14,739 bases of DNA from an uncultured Faecalibacterium sp. (GCA_902463235.1 CABQER010000018.1:1-14739); one strand, 5' to 3'. Counted from the stretch's first letter, positions 7,465 to 13,936 are shown. The notes: a model not told the origin generated them from the sequence alone. Numbers and translations are program-made.

Positions 7465-7493
7465 AGTATACAATAAGGCCCGTGTCAATGCAA
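7465..7493 (-). promoter_or_regulatory. promoter of the acyl-ligase operon
   Basis: On the leftward strand TTGCAT (7488-7493) and TATACT (7465-7470) are separated by 17 bases. Transcription would begin near 7458, giving a leader of about 75 bases before the first ligase. Confidence 0.7.
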
Positions 7494-7653
7494 GAGTTTT
7501 GCAACATTTAATTCCAAACATTGACAATAAAATCTTGCATATCATGTCGTTTCCAGATGTAAATTCTGCCTTTCGTTGCGAAGCCGCCCTGCCTGTGCTA
7601 TGCTTTTATTGCAGGCTGCAATGTGTCCCCGCCCGCCGGATCGCAATTCAAAA

Positions 7654-7682
7654 TTGACAGTCTGTGCAAAAAGCATTATACT
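7654..7682 (+). promoter_or_regulatory. near-consensus promoter of the acyltransferase/GT operon
   Basis: TTGACA (7654-7659) and TATACT (7677-7682) are spaced by exactly 17 bases. The start point near 7689 leaves a leader of about 95 bases before the membrane acyltransferase gene. Confidence 0.85.
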
Positions 7683-7782
7683 GGGTTCATATCCATACAA
7701 AATTTTATCTTTTTCATTCAAAATCTACGCATTGTGCGGCGTCCGGCTCTGATGGAATGTCCCGCGCAAGGAAGGAACCTCC

Positions 7783-8898
7783 ATGGAAGGAACCAAGCCC
7801 CGCACCGCCAGCTCCATCGGCATGTTCGACATGCTCAAGGGTGCCGGTATGCTGACCATCGTTTTTGCGCATACCGCCGAGCTTTATCCCATGCAGGCGG
7901 TCAGCGGCCTGTCCCTGACCGCGTTTTTCCCGTTCATCTACCGCGAAGCGCTGATGGCCGCCTTTTTTATTGCCAGCGGCTACGGCTTCCGCAAGCGCTC
8001 TATCCACAAGTGCATCCACCAGCAGCTCAAAAGCCTGCTCAAACCCTATGCTTACACGGCGCTGTTCACCTGCGTGCTGCACTTTATCATTCATTATAAG
8101 ACGTTCCAGTACCTGCCCGGCACCATCGGCGAGTCTATCAAGGTCACCGGCGGCTTTCTGCTGGGCCTGCCCCACACGGCCGAGTATTTCGGGCAGGAGT
8201 TCTTCTCCTGCGGGCCGATGTGGTATCTGCTGGCGCTGATGGTAGGCTGGGTGCTGCTGGATGTGATCCTGAACATCTTCCCGGAGCGCTATGTTCCATG
8301 GGCTGTGGCAGGCTGCGTCCTGCTGGGCTGGGGCGCGAGCCTTGTGTGGGAGCTGCCCTTCTGTCTGATCCAGGGTGCCGTGGTAGTGCCCTACCTCTAT
8401 ATCGGCTTCCTTGCCAAAAAGAAGCATCTGCTGGACGAGCCCCTGCCGCCCAAGGTCTTTGCCGGGCTGCTGGCCGCCACAGCACTCATTGCCGTAGGCG
8501 CTCTTGCTACCCGCACCACCGACTGCATCTCGCTGGCCGAGTGGTCGCTGGGGCCGCTGAGCATCTTTCTGGACGGTGCTGCAGGCCTGCTTTTCATCCG
8601 GCTGTTCATGCGGCTCAGCCGCGGCCATGGCCCCATCGTGCACTTTCTGGAAGCGGTGGGCCGCCGTTCGCTGAACATTTTCTGCGTACATACCGTGGAG
8701 ATCATCGCTATTCCGTGGTATCTGATGGTAGCAAAGTTCTCTGCGCAGCCGGTGCTGGGCATGTGGCTGCAATATGCCATCGCTCTGGGCTCTATCTGGC
8801 TGGTGTGTGAGCTGCTGCGTGTACGCCGCGCACTCATCATCCGATTTTTCCCGGCACAGCGCAGAACGCCCGCCGTGCACTATACCTCCCGGCACTGA
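7783..8898 (+). CDS. membrane acyltransferase, acyltransferase-3 family
   Basis: A 371-aa polytopic membrane protein of the acyltransferase-3 type, which O-acylates sugars of surface or secreted glycans. Conserved features visible are His30 in the first helix (LTIVFAHTAEL), the FFIASGYGFRKR segment that starts the next helix pair, and GPMWYLLALMVGWVLLDVI in the middle. About ten hydrophobic helices run to residue 350, and the tail is short and basic. GGAAGGAA at 7770-7777 precedes the ATG. It is the first gene of an operon with a coiled-coil protein and a glycosyltransferase, so a glycan acceptor is likely. It is divergent from the acyl-activating operon, which might share its acyl donor or regulation; that link is inference. 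Acetyl-CoA is the usual donor for the family. Confidence 0.82.
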   Translation: MEGTKPRTASSIGMFDMLKGAGMLTIVFAHTAELYPMQAVSGLSLTAFFPFIYREALMAAFFIASGYGFRKRSIHKCIHQQLKSLLKPYAYTALFTCVLHFIIHYKTFQYLPGTIGESIKVTGGFLLGLPHTAEYFGQEFFSCGPMWYLLALMVGWVLLDVILNIFPERYVPWAVAGCVLLGWGASLVWELPFCLIQGAVVVPYLYIGFLAKKKHLLDEPLPPKVFAGLLAATALIAVGALATRTTDCISLAEWSLGPLSIFLDGAAGLLFIRLFMRLSRGHGPIVHFLEAVGRRSLNIFCVHTVEIIAIPWYLMVAKFSAQPVLGMWLQYAIALGSIWLVCELLRVRRALIIRFFPAQRRTPAVHYTSRH

Positions 8899-8955
8899 CA
8901 TGTTTTTCCGGCTGCTGCGGTGCAGCCATCATAAAAGTAAGAGGAGAATCCGGTT

Positions 8956-9747
8956 ATGAACAACGATGTCCCCGAGACCCTTGCTGCGGCCCGCAGCCGC
9001 GCTGCTGACTTGGAACAGCAGCTCAAGCTCTCTGACGAAGGTGTATCCCGGCTGGCACAGCGGTGTCTGGAGCTGGAACAACAGGTGCTGAACTATCAGG
9101 CCGCACTGGCAAGGCACGGCAGCGACAACGAGCCTGCCGCCCTGACCCTGCCGCAGCTGTTCTACGATTCCGGCTCCGGCTATTCCCCGCGGGAATGCCT
9201 GACCGTTGCCGAGGATGCCTACGACGAACTGACCCACGAGGTCTCTGCGGTGTTCACCCTGCCCACGGATGCCCGTGCGCTGCGGCTGGACCCCGGTGAG
9301 CTGGCCTGCTGCGTGACTGACCTGAGCATCTCGGACGAGCGGCTGGAATGCCGCGCCATGAACGGCATCCAGCTGCAGGAAGACTGCCTGCTGTTTTTGG
9401 ATGTGGACCCCAACCTGACCGTGTGCAGCACCGTGCCCTTTGCGGCCGGGATGAAGTTTGCCGTGACCTATCATTACTATCCGCTGGGCCGCTTCCAGCA
9501 CGAGCAGCCCGGCAAGGCCCTGCTCAGCGCGTTGAATACCATCAAGCTGCATGCTGAGGCCGAAAAGAACGATGTTCTGGAACAGCTGCAGGCCGCCCTT
9601 GCCGAGAATACCCGGCTGAACAATCAGCTGACGGAACTGCAGAGCAGCCGTGCTGCTTATGAAGATTCGCTGGAAAACCTGTACGAGAGCAGCAGCTGGC
9701 GGCTTACCGCACCGCTGCGTGCTTTGCGCCGCCTGCTGCGCGGCTGA
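8956..9747 (+). CDS. coiled-coil protein of unknown function, glycosyltransferase-associated
   Basis: A 263-aa protein that I do not recognise as a named family. Residues about 5-50 and 195-245 are heptad-rich, Leu/Gln/Glu-rich segments that should form coiled coils. Between them lies a compact domain (about 70-185) with alternating hydrophobic residues that suggest beta strands, for example VSAVFTLPTDARALRLDPGE. The C-terminus SSSWRLTAPLRALRRLLRG is an amphipathic basic helix of the sort that often ends coiled-coil linkers in large bacterial glycosyltransferases, so membrane contact is plausible. AGAGGAGAA lies just before the ATG, and the gene sits 57 bases after the acyltransferase and 26 before the glycosyltransferase. 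It may be a scaffold for the GT, or a module split from a larger GT protein. No signal peptide is seen. Confidence 0.75.
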   Translation: MNNDVPETLAAARSRAADLEQQLKLSDEGVSRLAQRCLELEQQVLNYQAALARHGSDNEPAALTLPQLFYDSGSGYSPRECLTVAEDAYDELTHEVSAVFTLPTDARALRLDPGELACCVTDLSISDERLECRAMNGIQLQEDCLLFLDVDPNLTVCSTVPFAAGMKFAVTYHYYPLGRFQHEQPGKALLSALNTIKLHAEAEKNDVLEQLQAALAENTRLNNQLTELQSSRAAYEDSLENLYESSSWRLTAPLRALRRLLRG

Positions 9748-9773
9748 ATCGGATCGCTAAAGGAGTTGTCAAC

Positions 9774-11369
9774 ATGTACAGCAGTTACAGCACCCTGCAG
9801 CGTAAGCAGCTGACGAAGCAGGTTTATACCGATACCCAGAGTACCTATCTGCTGGTGTATGCACCGGGCCGTCATCAGGCGCTGGAGCACGCACTGGAAA
9901 ACCAGCTGCACCGCAAGTTCCGGCTGGTGACGGAGCTGGCCCCCGCCCTGACCGACTCGGTGGAGGGCGTGCTGCTGGTCAGCGAAGATCTGGAGTGCAC
10001 CTCCACCGCCCTGACCTATTTTGCCGCCGCCCTGCGCACCGGTGCCGATTTTGTGGTGTGTGATGCCGCCTTTGGCTTCGATGGCTCCACCGCCCTTTAT
10101 CTGAGCACCCAGCACATCCCGTGCAGCCGCTGCGCCATGGTATCGCGGAAGCTTCTGGACCGGGTGCGCGCCGCTGCGCGCGGCAGGGACAGCGTGACCG
10201 AGCTGCTGCGCCTTGCCACCGCCATGGCGGAAAACTGCCACCGCATCCCGCAGTCTTTGCTGCACTTCCGGCGGGAGCTGTGTGCCGACGATGTGTTTTC
10301 TGCAGACGGAAAGCGTGCTTTGATCCTGAGCCACGAGCTGACCATGACCGGTGCGCCCATTGTGCTGACAAGTGCCGTGCCGGTGCTGCGCAGCATGGGC
10401 TTTGAAGTGGTGGTGCTTGGCCCTGCGGACGACGGCTCGCTGCCGCTGTTTCTGGATGCCGGTGCCGCCGTAGTGACCCGCAGCGACTGCGTGATGAACT
10501 CGTCGCTGTGGGGCCTTGCCACCAGTGCCGATTTTGTGCTGGCCAACACCGTGGTAGAGGCAGCCGCCGTGAGCACCCTGAACGGCTCCTTCGTGCCGGT
10601 GCTGTGGTGGCTGCACGATGCCTTTGCAGGCTACCCGTTCATTGCGCACAAGATTCCCAAAACACTGGGCTCCAATGTGCATGTGTGCGCCGTAGGCTCC
10701 CACGCCACTGCCGCCATGCACTCGGTGCGGCCGGACTTCAGCATTGAACAGCTGATCTACGGTCTGCCGGACTATGCGCAGGAAAGCTTCCCGCCCTACG
10801 ATATCAGCTATGCCGGCGGCAGGCCGCTGTTCGTGACCGTAGGTTCCTTTGAGCCGCGCAAGGGTCAGGATATTTTCTGCAACGCCATCCGCCTGCTAAA
10901 GCCCGAGGTGCGCCAGAAGGCTGCTTTCCTGTTCGTGGGCAAGGCGGCGGACAAGAGCCTGAAGAACGCCGTGGATGCACTGGTGGAGGACTACCCGGAC
11001 ACCGTTTTCTACCGCAAGCGTCTGGAACGGCCCGAGATCAAATCCCTGATGGATCAGTGCACCTGCGTGGTATGCGCTTCCCGCGATGATCCCATGCCAA
11101 CCTTCGTCACCGAGGGCCTGATCTTCGGCAAGCCCTCCATCGTGTCGGAGCACACCGGCACCGCCGGGCTGATCACCGAGGGCGTGGACGGCTTTGTGTA
11201 CAAAGACGACGACCCGGATCAGCTGGCAAAGGTGCTGGAGCATGCTATCCTGCATCCGGAACAGCTGGCCGCCATGAAAGCTGACTGCCGGAAAATGTAC
11301 GAGAAATATTATTCCAACGAAGCCTATGTTGCCACCCTGACACGGCTGGTGAACGAATCAACAGACTAA
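9774..11369 (+). CDS. GT4-type glycosyltransferase with degenerate N-terminal domain
   Basis: A 531-aa protein. Residues about 180-525 form a GT-B glycosyltransferase of the GT4 kind. The first Rossmann half opens with LILSHELTMTGAPIVL, a typical acceptor-side start. The donor-binding half holds VTVGSFEPRKGQDIF, FLFVGKA, CVVCASRDDPMPTFVTEGL and FGKPSIVSE. The usual E-x7-E pair appears as D-x7-E (Asp439, Glu447). The first 170 residues look like a shortened GT-A domain: LVYAPGRHQALEHALENQL, LLVSEDLECTSTALTYFAAA and ADFVVCD mimic family-2 order but lack an obvious DxD. AAAGGAG precedes the ATG. It probably adds a sugar from a nucleotide donor to a surface glycan in the cytoplasm. It is last in its operon, followed by a strong terminator. 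Confidence 0.87.
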   Translation: MYSSYSTLQRKQLTKQVYTDTQSTYLLVYAPGRHQALEHALENQLHRKFRLVTELAPALTDSVEGVLLVSEDLECTSTALTYFAAALRTGADFVVCDAAFGFDGSTALYLSTQHIPCSRCAMVSRKLLDRVRAAARGRDSVTELLRLATAMAENCHRIPQSLLHFRRELCADDVFSADGKRALILSHELTMTGAPIVLTSAVPVLRSMGFEVVVLGPADDGSLPLFLDAGAAVVTRSDCVMNSSLWGLATSADFVLANTVVEAAAVSTLNGSFVPVLWWLHDAFAGYPFIAHKIPKTLGSNVHVCAVGSHATAAMHSVRPDFSIEQLIYGLPDYAQESFPPYDISYAGGRPLFVTVGSFEPRKGQDIFCNAIRLLKPEVRQKAAFLFVGKAADKSLKNAVDALVEDYPDTVFYRKRLERPEIKSLMDQCTCVVCASRDDPMPTFVTEGLIFGKPSIVSEHTGTAGLITEGVDGFVYKDDDPDQLAKVLEHAILHPEQLAAMKADCRKMYEKYYSNEAYVATLTRLVNESTD

Positions 11370-11378
11370 AAACAAGAT

Positions 11379-11418
11379 AAAGGCAAGGGTCGATGCGTGC
11401 ATCTGCCCTTGCCTTTTT
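11379..11418 (+). terminator. strong rho-independent terminator
   Basis: AAAGGCAAGGG (11379-11389) pairs perfectly with CCCTTGCCTTT (11406-11416) around a 16-base loop, followed by a T-run. It ends the acyltransferase/GT operon. Confidence 0.93.
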
Positions 11419-11480
11419 ATCATTCCATCAAAATTGCACAAGAAAATTCCAGTTCCGTTCACAAAGACACAGGCCGCGTG

Positions 11481-11489
11481 TGTTATACT
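11481..11489 (+). promoter_or_regulatory. extended -10 promoter of the flippase-like operon
   Basis: TGTTATACT is an extended -10 element 40 bases before the start codon. No good -35 lies at 17 bases. ACAC and GTGT half sites flank a GC-rich core directly upstream and could be a regulator site. Confidence 0.5.
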
Positions 11490-11529
11490 TTTATCAAATC
11501 ATTCCGCCTGAAAGGAGCCTGTTCTCTCT

Positions 11530-12573
11530 ATGAGCCAACCCGCCTCTGCCGCACCTTCCCGCAAAAAGACAGTGATCTCGCTGCTGGTGCTCGCCGCACT
11601 TACCGGCATCATCGTGCTGCTGTTCAAGGACAACTGGGCCGAGATCACCGCAGCGCTTTCGCAGCTGTCCGCATGGCAGGTGCTGGTGGTGCTGGCCATC
11701 GGCCTCAGCTACCCGCTGCTGGAGGGGTGCGTGGCGTGGGTCATCGTGCGCAGCCGCATCCCGGGCTTCAGGCTCTGGCAGGGCATCGATACCGCGTGGT
11801 GCGGCACCTTTGGCAATGTGGTCACGCTGGGCGCAGGTGCAGTGCCGGTGCAGACCTGGTATCTGCACCGCTGCGGCCTGCCGGTTGGCCCGGGCGTGGG
11901 CCTGATGACCCTGCAGTACGTGTTCCACAAAACCACCGTGCTGCTGTATGCCACGGTGATGCTGCTGTTTCAGCACAGATGGCTTGCCGCCAACACCACC
12001 GGTGTGATGAATTATCTGCCCATGGCATACGCTGTAGTGGCGGCCATCATTGTGGTGCTGGTGCTGGTGTGCGTATCGCCGCTGGTGCAGGACCTTGCCC
12101 GCTGGCTGATGCGTCTGCTGCCCAAAACGGAAAAATGGCAGCAGCGCCGCGCCGACTGGCAGCAGCAGCTGGATGTTCTGGGCGAGGAGAGCCGCCGTCT
12201 GCTGGCAGATAAGCCCCGCTGCGCTGAAATTCTGGCATTGCAGGCGGTCAAGCTGTTCGGGCTGTTCTGCCTGCCCTACCTGTGCATCCGGTTCATGGGG
12301 CTTTCCCCTCTGAGCTTTTTGCAGGTGCAGCTGCTCACCAGCTTGATGCTGTTTTTGTCCAACGCCCTGCCTAATGTGGCCGGCATGGGCTCCATCGAGA
12401 CGGCATTCCTGCTGGTGTTCGGCAGCTTTCTGAAGCGCGGCGAGGTGATGAGCGTGATGATGCTCTACCGCATCGCCAGCTATTATGTGGTGTTCGCCGC
12501 CAGCGCCGTGGGCTTCTTCTTTGCCCAGCGGCATCTGGGCCAAATGGGAGCGGAGCTGCCAAAGGAGGCATGA
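11530..12573 (+). CDS. flippase-like membrane protein, LPG synthase transmembrane domain family
   Basis: A 347-aa polytopic protein of the family typified by the membrane domain of lysylphosphatidylglycerol synthase (MprF) and by AglD/YbhN. Visible hallmarks are the first helix at about 15-32, a second at 49-73, LGAGAVPVQTWYLHR near residue 100, and PNVAGMGSIETAFLLVFGSF near 280, which matches the conserved Pro/Gly/Glu segment of the family. A cytoplasmic, charged loop (about 197-235) is rich in Gln and Arg. There is no C-terminal aminoacyltransferase domain, so it should not make lysyl-lipid alone; such short members are thought to move lipids or lipid-linked sugars. AAGGAG lies 12 bases before the ATG, a longish spacing. 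It is co-transcribed with the small protein downstream. Confidence 0.83.
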   Translation: MSQPASAAPSRKKTVISLLVLAALTGIIVLLFKDNWAEITAALSQLSAWQVLVVLAIGLSYPLLEGCVAWVIVRSRIPGFRLWQGIDTAWCGTFGNVVTLGAGAVPVQTWYLHRCGLPVGPGVGLMTLQYVFHKTTVLLYATVMLLFQHRWLAANTTGVMNYLPMAYAVVAAIIVVLVLVCVSPLVQDLARWLMRLLPKTEKWQQRRADWQQQLDVLGEESRRLLADKPRCAEILALQAVKLFGLFCLPYLCIRFMGLSPLSFLQVQLLTSLMLFLSNALPNVAGMGSIETAFLLVFGSFLKRGEVMSVMMLYRIASYYVVFAASAVGFFFAQRHLGQMGAELPKEA

Positions 12574-12578
12574 CTCTT

Positions 12579-13037
12579 ATGAAGGAAAAAGGCATTCTGT
12601 CCCGGTTCGGCATTGTCATTTTAGTGCTGCTTGCACTGGTGCTGATCTTTCCTTCCGCAAAGATCGATCTTGCATCCAGCATTGAGGCCAGTACACAGGC
12701 CGGTGTCCGGGTGGAGCACATTCAGAACTTTGCCCGCTCCGCAGAGATGGATGTTCAGCTGCTTTCTGCCGACGACCCTGCCTATCAGCAGATCGCAAAC
12801 GTGCTCTCCGGCCTTACCTGTGTCAAGCGGTTCAACCAGCAGTATTCCTCCTACAGCCACGAATACCCGGTGGATTCCGTCACTGTGAGCTACTACGATG
12901 ATGCCGAGAACAATAACCTCCTGTTCACCGTCTACTCCGATGGCACCGCCATCGTGAACAGCCAGTTCGTAAAGGTCAAAGCGCCCAAAGGCGGAGCGGA
13001 GGAAGTGTACCGGGAGCTGGCGGAGATCGTGAAGTAA
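12579..13037 (+). CDS. small membrane-anchored protein of unknown function
   Basis: A 152-aa protein that I do not recognise. It starts with MKEKGILSRFG and a single hydrophobic helix (about residues 9-27, GIVILVLLALVLIFPSA) without a lipobox, so it is probably a signal anchor with the rest outside the cell. The outer part is mixed alpha/beta, with LLFTVYSDGTAIVNSQFVKV near the end, which looks like a small beta-sheet. The start at 12579 is chosen because AAAGGAGG ends ten bases upstream; an ATG at 12570 that overlaps the previous stop is too close to that site. It is the second gene after the flippase-like gene, spaced five bases, so it may assist it. The stop is directly followed by the terminal-repeat element. 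Confidence 0.75.
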   Translation: MKEKGILSRFGIVILVLLALVLIFPSAKIDLASSIEASTQAGVRVEHIQNFARSAEMDVQLLSADDPAYQQIANVLSGLTCVKRFNQQYSSYSHEYPVDSVTVSYYDDAENNNLLFTVYSDGTAIVNSQFVKVKAPKGGAEEVYRELAEIVK

Positions 13038-13198
13038 ACCCTCTCAGGCATCGCTGAGCGATGCCAGCTCCCCCGAAAGGGGGAGCTTCTTTGCATCTGG
13101 CTTAAACGTTTTTCTTCAAACCAAAAGTAGTATCTTTCCGTACTTGCGCATGAAGCTCGCCCTTCGGGAGAGCTGCCGCCGCAGGCGGCTGAGAGGGT
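13038..13198. repeat. 161-bp MITE-like palindromic element with 10-bp terminal inverted repeats
   Basis: It opens with ACCCTCTCAG (13038-13047) and closes with the exact reverse complement CTGAGAGGGT (13189-13198). Inside are four hairpins, arranged as a rough mirror. GGCATCGC/GCGATGCC has a TGA loop (13047-13065) and AGCTCCCCC/GGGGGAGCT has a GAAA loop (13066-13087). AGCTC-CCC/GGG-GAGCT has one mismatch (13154-13174), and GCCGCC/GGCGGC has a GCA loop (13175-13189). No open reading frame or transposase is inside, and no clear target duplication flanks it. It abuts the stop codon of the preceding gene. A non-autonomous mobile or REP-like element is the best reading. Confidence 0.72.
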
Positions 13199-13214
13199 CG
13201 TTTCCCTTATAAAA

Positions 13215-13264
13215 ACAAAAAACGGGGCATGCAGGTGGTCAAGCTGCATGTCCCGTTTTTGTTT
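13215..13264. terminator. bidirectional rho-independent terminator
   Basis: CATGCAG (13228-13234) pairs with CTGCATG (13244-13250), extended by ACGGG/CCCGT around a G-T pair, then A-run and T-run on either side. It can end the flippase-like operon rightward and the candidate non-coding RNA leftward. Confidence 0.88.
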
Positions 13265-13583
13265 CTTTTGCACACGGTGCGGTACCAATCACACCGAATG
13301 CCGCGCATCGAGCCGTGGGAGCAAACTAAAACCACGGCTCACTTGAAAAAAGAGAATGGAATGGAGGAATTGGCGTTTGCGCAGCAATGAAAGCCCCAGT
13401 GGGGCTTTTAAGCCACAAAGCGGTCTTGCGTAAGCAAGATGGAGTGGCCTCGCCACGACAAACTTGGGGATCACCTGACACAGCTCCGCAGCTCTGCCAT
13501 GGCGGATCCGGTTTTCGCAGAAGCCCTTGCAGAGGCTTCCGCTTTTCTGGTGCAACGTGGTTAGATTTGCCTAACCTCGTTGC
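13215..13583 (-). ncRNA. candidate structured non-coding RNA, unclassified
   Basis: A consensus leftward promoter (13590-13618) would start transcription near 13583, and the first terminator in that direction is at 13215-13264, giving about 370 nt. The predicted transcript begins with a 5' hairpin, GCAACG-A-GGTTAG/CTAACC-A-CGTTGC (13552-13583). It continues with stems at 13517-13542, 13468-13509 (GGATC/GATCC closing pair), 13444-13456 (GTGGC/GCCAC), 13424-13439 (TCTTGC/GCAAGA), 13390-13408 (AAAGCCCC/GGGGCTTT) and 13310-13340 (GAGCCGTGG/CCACGGCTC). Reading frames here are short, lack ribosome sites and have no protein-like pattern. I could not match it to RNase P, tmRNA, SRP or a known riboswitch. 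The true 3' end could be earlier, near 13390. Confidence 0.55.
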
Positions 13584-13589
13584 GAGAAC

Positions 13590-13618
13590 AGAATACCATA
13601 GCCGGTTAGTCTTGTCAA
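13590..13618 (-). promoter_or_regulatory. consensus promoter of the candidate non-coding RNA
   Basis: On the leftward strand TTGACA (13613-13618) and TATTCT (13590-13595) are separated by exactly 17 bases. No protein gene follows; the transcript enters the hairpin-rich segment. Confidence 0.75.
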
Positions 13619-13622
13619 CCCT

Positions 13623-13648
13623 TATTTTGCGATTTTTTTCGCAAAATA
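13623..13648. repeat. AT-rich perfect palindrome
   Basis: TATTTTGCGA (13623-13632) and TCGCAAAATA (13639-13648) are perfect 10-bp arms around a six-T loop. It lies five bases upstream of the ncRNA -35, where an UP element or operator would sit. Confidence 0.7.
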
Positions 13649-13733
13649 GGTGCACCGCCGGGATTTCGGCGCTTTTTCTACATTCTGCCCAAAGAAATCC
13701 CCTTGCTTTGGAAGAAAACCCACTTGTTATCTA

Positions 13734-13762
13734 TTGCTTTTTAAAGTGGTTCTTGCTATTAT
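13734..13762 (+). promoter_or_regulatory. probable pflB promoter
   Basis: TTGCTT (13734-13739) and TATTAT (13757-13762) are separated by 17 bases. Transcription near 13769 would leave an untranslated leader of about 165 bases before pflB. Confidence 0.55.
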
Positions 13763-13764
13763 AG

Positions 13765-13936
13765 TAACGCAAGATTTTGTGGGCAGGTTTTCATTTTTGT
13801 CTACACCTTGTAGTTGGGGCTGCCGCAGTCGGCAGTTCAAGACCGTTTTGCCCCCAGAAAGCCGCCATACAGAGCGGTTTTTCAAAGGCTCATTAGTTAG
13901 AAAACGCTAACTGCGTAATGGAGCAAGGAGGTTCCA
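13765..13936 (+). promoter_or_regulatory. structured 5' leader of pflB
   Basis: The leader contains a compound stem with TGGGG/CCCCA closing (13815-13819 with 13852-13856) around an inner CTGCCG-CAGT-CGGCAG hairpin (13820-13835). It is followed by a terminator-like hairpin at 13858-13882, then AGTTAG/CTAACT (13894-13911). AAGGAGG lies just before the ATG. The order of structure, terminator-like stem and ribosome site is what an attenuator would look like; a ligand or regulator is not evident. Confidence 0.5.
13858..13882 (+). terminator. terminator-like hairpin inside the pflB leader
   Basis: AAAGCCGC pairs with GCGGTTTT (one G-T pair) around an eight-base loop and runs into a T-run. It stands 55 bases before the pflB start, so it could attenuate transcription. 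The stem has only four G-C pairs, so it may be weak. Confidence 0.45.

Larger units (their letters stand above)
7383..7782. other. divergent control region between the acyl-ligase and acyltransferase/GT operons
   Basis: A 400-bp stretch without a convincing gene, clearly more A+T-rich than its neighbours. It holds two outward-facing sigma-A promoters (7465-7493 leftward, 7654-7682 rightward) whose -10 elements are both TATACT followed by GGG. The 160 bp between them contain no clear long palindrome, but are AT-rich and could bind a shared regulator. The shared region is the main link between the two operons. Confidence 0.6.

Noticed and set aside
7714..8901. Leftward 395-codon frame opposite the membrane acyltransferase
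   Set aside because: Its translation is low in hydrophobic pattern and antisense to a recognisable membrane protein with promoter and ribosome site.
8907..8930. Hairpin GGCTGC/GCAGCC between the acyltransferase and coiled-coil genes as a terminator
   Set aside because: It has no T-run after the stem and the next gene follows closely, so the operon probably continues.
9657..12543. Leftward frames of about 350 codons opposite the glycosyltransferase and flippase-like genes
   Set aside because: They are shadow frames with Gln/His/Gly-rich composition and no domain pattern.
13215..13583. RNase P RNA, tmRNA or SRP RNA
   Set aside because: None of the invariant segments that I know of these RNAs was seen in the leftward strand.
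13289..13764. Short open frames on both strands in the structured region before pflB
   Set aside because: They overlap hairpins and the ncRNA promoter, lack ribosome sites, and several overlap each other on both strands. Non-coding structure explains the region better.
13765..13936. ZTP (pfl-motif) riboswitch ahead of pflB
   Set aside because: The conserved core of that riboswitch, including a CCGCCUGGGCA-like segment, was not found. A CCGCC string is present at 13862-13866 but is part of the terminator-like stem.
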